Origin: JALYRV01 sp040902895
GTDB taxonomy: Bacteria; Acidobacteriota; Vicinamibacteria; Vicinamibacterales; SCN-69-37
Length of the DNA stretch: 64,000 nucleotides
Direction of reading: 5' to 3'
NCBI GenBank assembly: GCA_040902895.1
Contig: JBBDWL010000117.1
Span: 1 to 64,000, forward strand
The stretch's first letter is position 1, and every line of letters begins with the position of its first letter. Below the pieces are notes generated by a model, which searched no databases, had not been told where the DNA came from, and worked only from the letters and a program-made list of their open reading frames with translations. Positions 6,679 through 16,326 of the stretch are shown here, piece by piece. Made by a program: the position numbers and the translations under genes.

Positions 6679-9018
6679 TCAAGCCGGCTCAAGCCTAGCG
6701 TACTTCGCGAGCAGCTTCTTGAGCCCCGCGGTGTTGAAGCGCACGGTGACCTTGAAGTCGTCGCCGTGCTCTTCGATGTCGGTCACGATGCCGACGCCGA
6801 ACTGCTGGTGGCGCACGCGCATCCCCTTCCGCATCCCGCTCATCGAATATTCCGGGGACTGATCTTCCGAGGCGTAGTCGTAGGTCACGGCCTCGGGCTC
6901 GCGCGTGCGGCCGCCGCCGGATCCCGATCTGCGGCCGTACGGATTCGGGCGCGTCTCGAACGTACGTGGGTATAACATGCGTCCGGCGCCCGCAAAACTC
7001 CCGCCTTCGCTGAAGCTTCGGCGGGCAAGCGACGATGACCAGGCCGGCTCCATCCGCTCCATCAGATTGGCGGGAATCTCGTCGATGAAGCGCGAGGGTT
7101 CCGTCGACTGGTACTCGCCAAAGACGCGCCGGCGCGCGGCGCTCGTCAGGAACAGCCGCTCGCGTGCGCGTGTGATGCCCACGTAACAGAGGCGTCGCTC
7201 TTCTTCGAGCTCGTCCTCGTCTTCGGCCGAACGCGAATGCGGGAACAGGCCTTCCTCGAGGCCGGCCACGACGACGACGGGGAATTCGAGGCCCTTGGCC
7301 GCATGCAGCGTCATCAGCCACACGCGCGCGTTGCGATTGCCGCTTTCCTCGTCTGTCTCTGACAACAGCGAGAGGCGATCGACAAAGCCGCCGAGTGCCG
7401 CATCCTGATCGCGCTGCTCGTACTCGCGGGCGGCCGAGACGAGCTCCATCAGGTTCTCGATACGTGCATCCGCATCCTCGGTATGTTCTTCGCGCAGCGC
7501 CTTCAGATAGCCGCTGCGATCGAGCATCTTGCCGATCGCGATCGAGACCGAGTCGGTGCGCGCCACGTCGGCAAGCTCGATCATCAGATCGCGAAAAGCC
7601 TTCAGCGATGCCAGCGCCCTGGGTTGCAGCAGCTTCCTCTCGATAGCGATGACCAGCTTCGCCCACAACGATCGCGCCGACTTCACCTCCTGCAGGCCCG
7701 CGACGAGCAGCGGCGACAGGTCGCTGTTGTCGTCGGGCTCGATTTTCTCGACGGCATCGATGACCGCCTTGCCGATGCCGCGCGCCGGCACATTGATCAC
7801 CCGTCGCAGACTCACATCGTCATGCGGATTGATGATCAGCTTCAGATAGGCAAGCGCGTCCTTGATTTCCTTGCGCTCGTAGAACCTGACGCCGCCGATC
7901 ACCTTGTAGGGGATCGCTTCGCGCATGAGCGCGTCTTCAATCGCGCGCGACTGCGCGTTGGTGCGATAGAGGACGGCTGCGAGCGTGCCGACGTCGCTCG
8001 ACCGCGCCTCGCGCATCACCTTCGTGATGAAGTCGGCTTCCTCGAGCTCGTCGCCGCCGCGGAAGTACACGATCGGCTTGCCGCCCTCCTTGTCGGTCCA
8101 CAGCCGCTTTTCCTTGCGGTTGCGGTTGCGGCTGATGACCGCGGTTGCCGCGTCGAGAATCACCTGCGTCGAACGATAGTTCTGCTCGAGACGCACGGTC
8201 GCGGCTTCGGGGAAGTCCTGTTCGAAGTCGATCAGGTTTTTGAGGTCGGCGCCTCGCCATTTGTAGATCGATTGATCCGGATCGCCGACCACGCACAGGT
8301 TGCGGTGAATCTCGGACAGCCGCTTCACGAGCATGTACTGCGGCCGGTTCGTGTCCTGATACTCGTCGACCAGCACGTATTTGAACCGCTGTGCGTACTT
8401 GGTGCGTACGCTTTCGGATGTCTCGAACAGTTCGACCGTTTTCAGCAACAGGTCGTCGAAGTCGAGCGCGTTGCTGTCGGTGAGCACACGCAGGTAGTAC
8501 TCGTACACGCGCGCCATCTGCTGCTCGCGCAGGTTCCAGCTCGCCGTGTGAATGTCGGCCGGGCCTTCCATCCGGTTCTTCGCAGCGCTGATGCGGCTGA
8601 GCGCCTGGCGCGGCGGCAACATCTTGTCGTCGATGCCGAGGCTCTTCATGCCCTGCTTGACGACGGAGATCTGGTCGGATGAGTCGTAGATGACGAAATC
8701 GCGCGTCAGGCCGATCGCGGGAGCCTCGCGCCGAAGCAGGCGCGCACAGAGCGAGTGGAATGTCGACAGCCACACGCGCATGCCGGCGTCGCCGATGAGC
8801 GCCTGCACGCGCTCGCGCATCTCTTCGGCAGCCTTGTTCGTGAACGTGACGGCCAGCACTTCGTCAGGCGTCGCATGACCATCACCGATCAGATAGGCGA
8901 TGCGGTACGTGATGACGCGCGTCTTGCCGGAGCCTGCGCCCGCGAGAATCAGCAGAGGTCCTTTGGTGTGCAGGACCGCTTCCTGTTGTGCGGGATTCAG
9001 CGAACTGAGAAACTCCAT
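6679..9018 (-). CDS. pcrA: ATP-dependent DNA helicase PcrA/UvrD
   Basis: Superfamily 1 3'-5' helicase for repair and removal of recombination intermediates. Visible motifs: Q-motif LNPAQQEAV, Walker A GAGSGKT, Ia VTFTNKAAEEM, Walker B VDEYQDTN, motif III GDPDQSIYKWRGA, motif IV LEQNYRST, and V/VI MTLHAAKGLEFP and VGITRARERL. The C-terminal Tudor-like domain (GMRVRHQQFGVG to the end) is the RNA-polymerase-binding region typical of PcrA. ATG 9018 (MEFLSSLNPAQQ) is preferred over the TTG 36 bases upstream, which overlaps leuC. Length 779 aa is normal. It diverges from leuC across about 30 bases. The last 21 codons come from the island's right repeat. Confidence 0.95.
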   Translation of the reverse strand: MEFLSSLNPAQQEAVLHTKGPLLILAGAGSGKTRVITYRIAYLIGDGHATPDEVLAVTFTNKAAEEMRERVQALIGDAGMRVWLSTFHSLCARLLRREAPAIGLTRDFVIYDSSDQISVVKQGMKSLGIDDKMLPPRQALSRISAAKNRMEGPADIHTASWNLREQQMARVYEYYLRVLTDSNALDFDDLLLKTVELFETSESVRTKYAQRFKYVLVDEYQDTNRPQYMLVKRLSEIHRNLCVVGDPDQSIYKWRGADLKNLIDFEQDFPEAATVRLEQNYRSTQVILDAATAVISRNRNRKEKRLWTDKEGGKPIVYFRGGDELEEADFITKVMREARSSDVGTLAAVLYRTNAQSRAIEDALMREAIPYKVIGGVRFYERKEIKDALAYLKLIINPHDDVSLRRVINVPARGIGKAVIDAVEKIEPDDNSDLSPLLVAGLQEVKSARSLWAKLVIAIERKLLQPRALASLKAFRDLMIELADVARTDSVSIAIGKMLDRSGYLKALREEHTEDADARIENLMELVSAAREYEQRDQDAALGGFVDRLSLLSETDEESGNRNARVWLMTLHAAKGLEFPVVVVAGLEEGLFPHSRSAEDEDELEEERRLCYVGITRARERLFLTSAARRRVFGEYQSTEPSRFIDEIPANLMERMEPAWSSSLARRSFSEGGSFAGAGRMLYPRTFETRPNPYGRRSGSGGGRTREPEAVTYDYASEDQSPEYSMSGMRKGMRVRHQQFGVGIVTDIEEHGDDFKVTVRFNTAGLKKLLAKYARLEPA
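6681..6748 (-). repeat. Right attachment-like repeat forming the present 3' end of pcrA
   Basis: Partner of 2526-2593, 63 of 68 bases identical. It supplies the last 21 PcrA codons and a TGA stop (left copy TAG). The codons AGG, CTT and GCT used here are less typical of the GC-rich host than CGA, CTC and GCG in the left copy. This is what is expected if the incoming element carried its own copy of the target gene's end and so kept PcrA intact. Confidence 0.85.
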
Positions 9019-9047
9019 AGGCGGGAAAGACTTATTATCTCCTGTCC

Positions 9048-10442
9048 ATGGCAACGCTTTTCGAAAAAGTCTGGGACGCGCACTGCGTGCGGCGACTTCC
9101 CACCGGCCAGATGCAGCTGTTCGTGGGACTGCACCTCATTCATGAGGTGACGAGTCCGCAGGCGTTCGACATGCTGCGGCTGCATGGCCTTGGCGTGAAA
9201 CGGCCGGATCGCACAATTGCCACTGTCGATCACATTGTGCCAACTGAAAGTCAGGCGCGGCCGTTCCGCGACGGGCTTGCAGAAGAGATGCTGCGCGCGC
9301 TCGAGCGCAACTGCGCCGAGTTCGGCATCAGACTGCTCGACCTCGAAAGCGGCCGCCAGGGCATCGTGCATGTGATCGGGCCCGAGCTCGGGCTCACGCA
9401 GCCGGGCATGACCATCGCCTGCGGCGACAGCCATACGTCGACCCACGGCGCGTTCGGCGCGCTGGCGTTCGGCATCGGCACGTCACAGGTGCGCGACGTG
9501 CTTGCGTCGCAAACACTCGCCATGGAACCGCTCAACGTACGCAGAATCGACGTCACCGGTACCCTGGCGCGGGGCGTGTACGCAAAAGATGTGATCCTTA
9601 CGATCATCCGCCGGCTCGGCGTTCAGGGCGGTGCAGGTTTCGCGTACGAGTATGGCGGCGACGCGATCGATCGCATGTCGATGGAAGAGCGGATGACGAT
9701 CTGCAATATGTCGATCGAAGGCGGCGCCCGCATCGGCTATGTGAATCCTGACGACACCACGGTCGAGTGGCTGCGTGGACGGCCGTTCGCGCCAACGGGG
9801 GCTGCCTTCGACAAGGCTGCCGCGTGGTGGCGATCGCTCGCTTCCGATCAGGGCGCGCGGTATGCGGATCGCGTCACGCTTGCCGGTGAGGAGATCGAGC
9901 CAACCGTGACCTGGGGCACGCATCCTGGACAGTCGGTGGGCATAGACGAGCCCCTGCCGGAGCCGTTGGGCACCCAGGGGGCAGCCGAGGAAACCGCCTC
10001 GGCGCTGTCGTTCATGGGTCTCGAGCCGGGCCGGCCGATCCAGGGGACGAAAGTCGATGTCGCCTTCATAGGGTCGTGCACGAATGCCCGCCTGTCAGAC
10101 CTGCGTGAGGCGGCCGGCATCGCGCGCGGACGCCGCGTCGCACGGGGCGTGCGCGCGATTGTCGTGCCTGGCTCGCAGCAGGTGGCGGCCGAGGCTGAAC
10201 GCGAGGGACTGCACGAGATCTTCCGCGAGGCGGGCTTCGAATGGCGCGGCGCCGGCTGCTCCATGTGCCTGGCGATGAACGAAGACCGGCTGACCGGCCG
10301 CGAGGTCTGCGCCTCATCGTCGAACAGAAACTTCAGAGGGCGGCAGGGAAGTCCGACCGGCCGCACGCTGCTCATGAGTCCCGCCATGGTGGCGGCCGCG
10401 GCGATTGCGGGCGAAGTCACCGACGTCCGGCGGCTGTTGTGA
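9048..10442 (+). CDS. leuC: 3-isopropylmalate dehydratase large subunit
   Basis: 464 aa. Isomerises 2- to 3-isopropylmalate with LeuD, the second step of leucine synthesis, using a [4Fe-4S] cluster. The cluster cysteines are Cys344 (GSCTNARL), Cys404 and Cys407 (CSMC). GDSHTSTHGAFGALAFGIG near residue 125 is the aconitase-family signature. ATG 9048 gives the canonical start MATLFEKVWDAH; TATTAT at about 9030 could be its -10 box. The leuD start lies eight bases after its stop, so the two are co-translated. Confidence 0.97.
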   Translation: MATLFEKVWDAHCVRRLPTGQMQLFVGLHLIHEVTSPQAFDMLRLHGLGVKRPDRTIATVDHIVPTESQARPFRDGLAEEMLRALERNCAEFGIRLLDLESGRQGIVHVIGPELGLTQPGMTIACGDSHTSTHGAFGALAFGIGTSQVRDVLASQTLAMEPLNVRRIDVTGTLARGVYAKDVILTIIRRLGVQGGAGFAYEYGGDAIDRMSMEERMTICNMSIEGGARIGYVNPDDTTVEWLRGRPFAPTGAAFDKAAAWWRSLASDQGARYADRVTLAGEEIEPTVTWGTHPGQSVGIDEPLPEPLGTQGAAEETASALSFMGLEPGRPIQGTKVDVAFIGSCTNARLSDLREAAGIARGRRVARGVRAIVVPGSQQVAAEAEREGLHEIFREAGFEWRGAGCSMCLAMNEDRLTGREVCASSSNRNFRGRQGSPTGRTLLMSPAMVAAAAIAGEVTDVRRLL

Positions 10443-10449
10443 GGCTCGC

Positions 10450-11067
10450 GTGTTGACACCGATCCTGCGAATCGACGGACGCGCGCTTCCCCTGCGCGGC
10501 GCAAACATCGACACCGACCGGATTATCCCCGCGCGCTTCCTGCGCACCGTCAGCTTCGAGGGCCTCGAGCGCCACGCCTTTGAAGACGATCGTGCCGCGC
10601 TGGCATCTCGAGGCGAACGGCATCCCTTTGATGATCCGCGCTTTGAGGGCGCGTCGATCCTGGTCGTCAACGCAAACTTCGGGTGCGGCTCGTCGCGCGA
10701 GCACGCGCCACAGGCGCTCTACCGGCGCGGCGTCCGCGCCGTGATGGGCGAATCGTTCTCGGAGATCTTTTTCGGGAACGCGACGATGCTGGGGATGCCG
10801 TGCGTGACGGCTGCTCCCGCCGACGTCGCGATGCTGCAGGAGCGGATCGAGGCAGCGCCGCGCACGTGGTTGTCGATCGATCTGGCGTCAGGGTCCTGCA
10901 CAGTGAGTGGCGCAGCCGGCGGCGCCGTCGCCGACGCGACGCTGTCGATTGGCCTGCCGCCGAACGCGCGTGAGGCGCTTACGACAGGGGCCTGGGACGC
11001 GACCGCGCTGCTGCTCGATCGCTACGACGAGGTGGAGCGGGTGGCTTCGAAGCTGCCGTACCTGTAG
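10450..11067 (+). CDS. leuD: 3-isopropylmalate dehydratase small subunit
   Basis: 205 aa from GTG 10450 (LTPILRIDGRALPLRGANID), with GAGG at 10441-10444 as ribosome site. This is the swivel domain that completes the LeuC active site; the signature is NANFGCGSSREHAPQAL, followed by GVRAVMGESFSEIFFGNA. An upstream in-frame ATG at 10405 lies inside leuC and would add a non-conserved leader. The last 89 bases overlap the convergent LysR gene. Confidence 0.95.
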   Translation: MLTPILRIDGRALPLRGANIDTDRIIPARFLRTVSFEGLERHAFEDDRAALASRGERHPFDDPRFEGASILVVNANFGCGSSREHAPQALYRRGVRAVMGESFSEIFFGNATMLGMPCVTAAPADVAMLQERIEAAPRTWLSIDLASGSCTVSGAAGGAVADATLSIGLPPNAREALTTGAWDATALLLDRYDEVERVASKLPYL

Positions 11068-11953
11068 GGGCCGGCGCCGACATGGTCCGCGCGTGTTCGA
11101 CAAACGCGGCCGCGGCCGCCGACAGCACGCCGGCACGCCGGTGGACGAGCCTGATGCGCCTGAGCGCCCGCAGCTCCGGCACACGCACGGCATGCAGCTG
11201 CCCGAGCGAAAGCTCGCTCAGCGCACATCGGCGCGGCAGAATCGCGACGCCAAGTCCCAGCTCCACCGCGCGTTTGATTCCGTCAAGGCTTGGAAGCGAC
11301 AGCGAGATATTGAGCGGTGCGTGCCGTTCCTCGGAAATGCGCAGCACCCGCTCGCGCGCCGGCGACGGATCGTTGTGCGCAATGATCGTCTGGCGCCCGA
11401 CCTCGTCGAGCGGCACTTCGCCACGGCGCGCAAAGGGATGCGCGGGCGGCACCAGCAGCACGAGCTCGTCGGTGGCCAGGGTGATCGATGACAGGTCGCG
11501 ATCCGCAGGCGGGAATGTCATCACGCCGAAATCGATGTTGCGCTGCTGCAGCTCGAGCGGAATGCTGCGCGCCGACACCCGGCGGATGTCGATGTGCACG
11601 CGCGGGTGGCGATCGAGGTACGCCTTGATGATCGGCAGGAGCACGTGGACGGCCGCCTCATTCGCGCCAATCTGCACGCGTCCGCGCGCGACATCGCGAA
11701 GCTCGGTGACCGCGGCATGCGCCTCGTCGGCCAGACGCAGCATGCGCGCCGCGTAATCGAGCAGCATCACCCCGGCCTGGGTCAGCGTGCCGTCGCGCTG
11801 CGCCCGATCGATGAGCCGGTCGCCCACCGCCTCTTCCAGCCTCCGGACGGCCTGGCTCACTGCCGGTTGCGTGCGGCCGACCCGAACAGCCGCCTTCGAG
11901 AAACTGCGCTCAGAGGCCACCACCGAGAAGACCCTGAGGTCGTCGAGATTCAC
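10979..11953 (-). CDS. LysR-family transcriptional regulator of the leu cluster
   Basis: 324 aa. The N-terminal winged helix (residues 1-60, FSKAAVRVGRTQPAVSQAVRRLEE) is classic LysR, followed by a periplasmic-binding-protein-like effector domain (VQIGANEAAVHVLLPIIK and later GLGVAILP). It sits between leuCD and leuAB and diverges from leuA over 83 bases that hold an inverted repeat, so it probably senses a leucine-pathway intermediate as IlvY- or LeuO-type regulators do; the ligand is inference. The last 30 or so residues are Pro/Arg/Ala-rich and antisense to leuD, an unusual tail beyond the normal length of about 300 aa. Confidence 0.9.
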   Translation of the reverse strand: MNLDDLRVFSVVASERSFSKAAVRVGRTQPAVSQAVRRLEEAVGDRLIDRAQRDGTLTQAGVMLLDYAARMLRLADEAHAAVTELRDVARGRVQIGANEAAVHVLLPIIKAYLDRHPRVHIDIRRVSARSIPLELQQRNIDFGVMTFPPADRDLSSITLATDELVLLVPPAHPFARRGEVPLDEVGRQTIIAHNDPSPARERVLRISEERHAPLNISLSLPSLDGIKRAVELGLGVAILPRRCALSELSLGQLHAVRVPELRALRRIRLVHRRAGVLSAAAAAFVEHARTMSAPAPTGTAASKPPAPPRRSDRAAARSRPRPLS

Positions 11954-12036
11954 GCCGCGAAGGATAATAGAATCTTATCCAAATATAAACACTATAAGTT
12001 TGACTGGCGGCGCCCGGCAGCGTCTCATAGGGTGCA
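11954..12036. promoter_or_regulatory. Divergent lysR/leuA control region with LysR-type inverted repeat
   Basis: AT-rich gap between two divergent genes. GGATAA at 11962-11967 and TTATCC at 11975-11980 form a perfect 6-bp inverted repeat with 7-base centre, in the size range of LysR operators and containing T-N11-A spacings. TATAAG at 11993-11998 is a plausible -10 box for leuA. No attenuator-like leader peptide or T-box element is seen. Confidence 0.6.
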
Positions 12037-13280
<1,244 letters not shown>

Positions 13281-13281
<1 letters not shown>

Positions 13282-14360
13282 TGTCCGCGCGGATCGCGGT
13301 GCTGCCGGGCGACGGCATCGGCCCGGAAGTCACGGCCGCGGCCGTCAGAGTGCTGCAGGAGATTGCCGGGCGCTTCGGACATCACTTCGAATTCCACAGC
13401 CATCTCATCGGAGGCGCGGCGATGCGCGCGGGCGACGCCCCGCTTCCGGCATCGACGCGCGACGCCTGCCTGTCGGCCGATGCCGTCCTGCTCGGCGCGG
13501 TGGGCGATCCGGCGTTCGACGATCGCCCCGCCGGCACGCGGCCTGAGTCGGGCCTGCTCGAGCTCCGGCGCGCCATGAAGGTCTTTGCCAACCTGCGCCC
13601 GGCAAAAGTACACGCCGCGCTGGTCCATGCGTCGCCTCTGAGGCCGGATCTCGCCGGCGCGATCGACATGCTGATCGTGCGGGAGCTTACGGGCGGCCTG
13701 TACTTCGGCGAGCCGAGATTCGAGCAGGCCGACAGCGCCTCGAACACGCTGACGTACGCGCGCCATGAAATCGAGCGGATCGCGCGTGTGGCGTTCGAGG
13801 CGGGCCGCCGGCGCCGCCGGCGCGTGCTGTCGGTCGACAAAGCCAACGTGCTCGAAACGTCGAGGTTGTGGAGACGCGTCGTGACCGACGTCGCCGCCGG
13901 CTATCCCGATGTGGCGCTGGAGCACATGTATGTCGACTCGTGCGCGATGAGGCTTGTGCTCGACCCTGGAAGCCTGGATGTGGTCGTCACCGAGAACCTG
14001 TTCGGCGACATCCTGTCCGACGAGGCAGGGGCGATCTGCGGATCGCTCGGCCTGCTGCCATCCGCCAGTCTCGGGGAGGGTCCCGGGCTGTTCGAGCCCG
14101 TGCATGGATCCGCGCCATCGATTGCGGGACAGGACCGCGCGAATCCAATCGGCGCGATCGCGTCGGCGGCGATGCTGTTGAGGGATGGGCTCGGTCTGGT
14201 GCAGGAAGCCGCGGCTGTCGATGCGGCCATATCGTCGGCGCTCGCCGCGGGCCTGCGGACGGCCGACATTGGCCGCGATGGAACGATCGGCACCGTAGCA
14301 ATGACCGATCGGATAATCGCGGCATTGCAGATTTCAGATCGAAGATTTCAGATTTATTGA
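13281..14360 (+). CDS. leuB: 3-isopropylmalate dehydrogenase
   Basis: 359 aa from ATG 13281, overlapping the leuA stop (TGATG). NAD-dependent oxidative decarboxylation of 3-isopropylmalate. Marks: IAVLPGDGIGPEV at the N-terminus, RELTGGLYFGEPR, DKANVLETSRLWR with the catalytic Lys, and NLFGDILSDEAG plus EPVHGSAPSIAGQDRANP for metal and NAD binding. The final residues ISDRRFQIY run into the repeated intergenic word ATTTCAGAT, so the original stop may have been lost and the tail extended. It converges on glmS. Confidence 0.95.
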
Positions 14361-14371
14361 CCAATAAATCT
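14350..14371. terminator. Bidirectional hairpin between leuB and glmS
   Basis: AGATTTATT (14350-14358) and AATAAATCT (14363-14371) are perfect 9-bp arms around GACC. They overlap the leuB stop and lie 22 bases from the glmS stop. The surroundings 14330-14396 are built of repeated ATTTCAGATC/GATCTTAGAT words, AT-rich against the GC-rich genome, and look like a degenerate intergenic repeat. Confidence 0.6.
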
Positions 14372-14392
14372 TCAATCTGAGATCTTAGATCT

Positions 14393-16315
14393 TCATTCGA
14401 CAGTGACGCTCTTTGCCAGATTGCGCGGCTGATCGACGTCGCAGCCGCGCCGCACGGCGATGTGGTAGGCCAGCAGCTGCAGCGGCACGACCGCAAGCAC
14501 CGGGAACAGGCTCGCCATCGATTCCGGCAGCGTGATCAGAAAGTCGTTGGCCTTGTCGAGCACCGATTCAAAGTGCTCGGCCTTGCCGGCAGTGGTGATC
14601 GCCAGCACAGATCCGCCGCGCGCCTTGGCCTCCTGGATGTTGCCGAGCATTTTGTCGAACACGCTGTCACCCGGCGCAATCGCCACCACGGGCATCTTCT
14701 CGTCGATGAGCGCGATCGGACCGTGCTTCATCTCGCCGGCCGGATAGCCCTCGGCGTGGATGTACGAGATCTCCTTCAATTTCAGGGCGCCCTCGAGCGC
14801 GATCGGATAGTTGATGCCGCGCCCCAGATACAGAAAGTCTGTGCGCTGGTAGTACCGCCGCGCGATCTCTTCGATCAGTGACTCGGCCTTGAGTGTCTGC
14901 TCGAGCAGCCGCGGCAGCTGCGAGATGGCGTCGATGTGCGCGCTGGCCGTGGCCTTGTCGACGGCGCCCCGGATGCGGCCGATATGCAGCGCGAGCAGGT
15001 GCAGCGCCACAAGCTGCGTGGTAAAGGCCTTGGTCGACGCCACGCCAATCTCCGGCCCGGCATGCGTATAGACGGTGCCCTCCGCTTCCCGCGTGGCCAT
15101 GCTGCCCACGACGTTGCAGATGGCAATCGTGCGGGCCCCCTTCGTCTTCGCCTCGCGCAGCGCCGCCAGCGTGTCGGCCGTCTCGCCCGACTGCGTAATC
15201 ACGATCGCCAGCGTGTCGGGCCCCACGATGGGATTGCGATACCGGTACTCCGAGCCGTAGTCGACTTCCACCGGCAGCCGCGCGAGATCCTCGATCAGAA
15301 ACTTCGCGACCAGCGCCGCGTGCCACGACGTGCCGCATGCCAGCAGCACGACGCGCTCGACTGAACCGAGCGCGTTCGCATCCAGGCCGAGCTCGTCGAG
15401 ATAGACCTCGCCCGCCTCTGACGACACGCGCCCGACAATCGTCTCTTTGACGGCCCACGGCTGCTCGTAAATCTCTTTCAGCATGAAGTGTTTGTAGCCC
15501 GCCTTCTCGGCCATCACCGGATCCCAGGTGATGCGCTGCGTCGGTCTGTCGAGCACCGTGCCGGCGAAGTTCGTGAACAGCGGGCCCTTGCGCGTGACGA
15601 CGACCATCTCCTGATCGCCGAGGAAGACGACGTCGCGTGTGTGGGCGAGAATCGCCGGAATGTCTGACGCGACGAAGTACTCGTTGTCGCCGACGCCGAC
15701 GACCACGGGAGGGCCGCTGCGCACGGCCACGATCTTCTCGGGATCGTCGGACGAAATCAGGACGAGCGCGAAATGGCCGCGCAGGCGCGACAGGGCCCGC
15801 CGCACGGCTGATTCGAGACCGTCTTTTATTTCCGGCGGGGGCCCCTGCACCCCGCCTGGCTCAGTCGCTCGCGGGGACCCCGTCGCCCCGCTCCGCTCCC
15901 TCGCAACCTCGCGCTCCACGAGGTGCGCCACGATTTCGGTGTCGGTCTCGGTAACGAACGCGTGCCCCTGCTCCTGCAGTTCTTTCTTCAGCTCGAGATA
16001 GTTCTCGATGATGCCGTTGTGGACGACGACGATCTTGCCGGTGCAGTCGCGATGCGGATGGGCGTTCTCTTCGGTCGGCCGGCCGTGCGTGGCCCAGCGC
16101 GTGTGCCCGATTCCGTAGAGACCTTCGATGGGGTGCTCCGCGATGACGTCTTCGAGCTTCGACAGCTTGCCCGCGCTGCGCCGCAGCTCCATGGTGCCGT
16201 TGCACACGAGCGCGACGCCGGCGGAGTCGTAGCCCCGATATTCGAGGCGGCGCAGGCCATCAAGCAGGATGGGAAGAACTTTTCGCTCGCCGACGTAGCC
16301 AATGATCCCGCACAT
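14393..16315 (-). CDS. glmS: Glucosamine-fructose-6-phosphate aminotransferase (isomerising)
   Basis: 640 aa. Makes glucosamine-6-phosphate from fructose-6-phosphate and glutamine, the first step toward UDP-GlcNAc. Cys2 (MCGIIGYVG) is the glutaminase nucleophile; GHTRWATHG and VVVHNGIIENY follow; two SIS domains (CGTSWHAALVAKFLIE, SQSGETADTLAALREAK-like ITQSGETADTL) bind the sugar; the end KSVTVE is canonical. It is about 30 residues longer than usual owing to an insert at residues 136-163 (ARERSGATGSPR...GPPPE) supplied by a dispersed repeat element at 15832-15905, located between the glutaminase strands after HLVERE. It follows glmU by 11 bases in one operon. No glmS ribozyme is seen upstream. 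Confidence 0.97.
   Translation of the reverse strand: MCGIIGYVGERKVLPILLDGLRRLEYRGYDSAGVALVCNGTMELRRSAGKLSKLEDVIAEHPIEGLYGIGHTRWATHGRPTEENAHPHRDCTGKIVVVHNGIIENYLELKKELQEQGHAFVTETDTEIVAHLVEREVARERSGATGSPRATEPGGVQGPPPEIKDGLESAVRRALSRLRGHFALVLISSDDPEKIVAVRSGPPVVVGVGDNEYFVASDIPAILAHTRDVVFLGDQEMVVVTRKGPLFTNFAGTVLDRPTQRITWDPVMAEKAGYKHFMLKEIYEQPWAVKETIVGRVSSEAGEVYLDELGLDANALGSVERVVLLACGTSWHAALVAKFLIEDLARLPVEVDYGSEYRYRNPIVGPDTLAIVITQSGETADTLAALREAKTKGARTIAICNVVGSMATREAEGTVYTHAGPEIGVASTKAFTTQLVALHLLALHIGRIRGAVDKATASAHIDAISQLPRLLEQTLKAESLIEEIARRYYQRTDFLYLGRGINYPIALEGALKLKEISYIHAEGYPAGEMKHGPIALIDEKMPVVAIAPGDSVFDKMLGNIQEAKARGGSVLAITTAGKAEHFESVLDKANDFLITLPESMASLFPVLAVVPLQLLAYHIAVRRGCDVDQPRNLAKSVTVE
15832..15905 (-). 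repeat. In-frame dispersed element, copy 1 (inside glmS)
   Basis: About 74 bases very similar to 49562-49635 and 62477-62552. In the gene's frame it encodes ERSGATGSPRATEPGGVQGP followed by PP. It contains GC-rich short inverted repeats (GGCGGGG with CCCCGCC, GCGGGG with CCCCGC). Orthologous GlmS proteins have no such segment here, so the element was inserted into an existing gene without breaking the frame. Confidence 0.85.
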
Positions 16316-16326
16316 AATTTTGTCTT

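Larger units (their letters stand above)
2526..6748. mobile_element. Integrated defence-like island at the 3' end of pcrA
   Basis: A 4.2-kb block between gyrA and pcrA bounded by direct repeats at 2526-2593 and 6681-6748, both encoding the last 21 residues of PcrA. Before insertion gyrA and pcrA were probably convergent, with stops overlapping by two bases as the left copy still does with gyrA. The block is visibly less GC-rich than its surroundings and uses A/T-ending codons more freely. It contains seven genes: a His/Pro minigene, an E2-like/SEC-C protein, XRE regulator, ImmA peptidase, winged-helix protein, DNA methyltransferase and putative restriction enzyme. No integrase, transposase or relaxase is visible, so it either lost its recombinase or moves with help in trans. 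The island call rests on the repeat and composition; the mobility mechanism is inference. Confidence 0.8.

Noticed and set aside
7483..8682. 399-codon open frame opposite pcrA
   Set aside because: Antisense shadow of a conserved helicase in GC-rich DNA; its residues show no family pattern.
16316..16326. glmS ribozyme before glmS
   Set aside because: Only 11 bases separate glmU and glmS; there is no room for the ribozyme.
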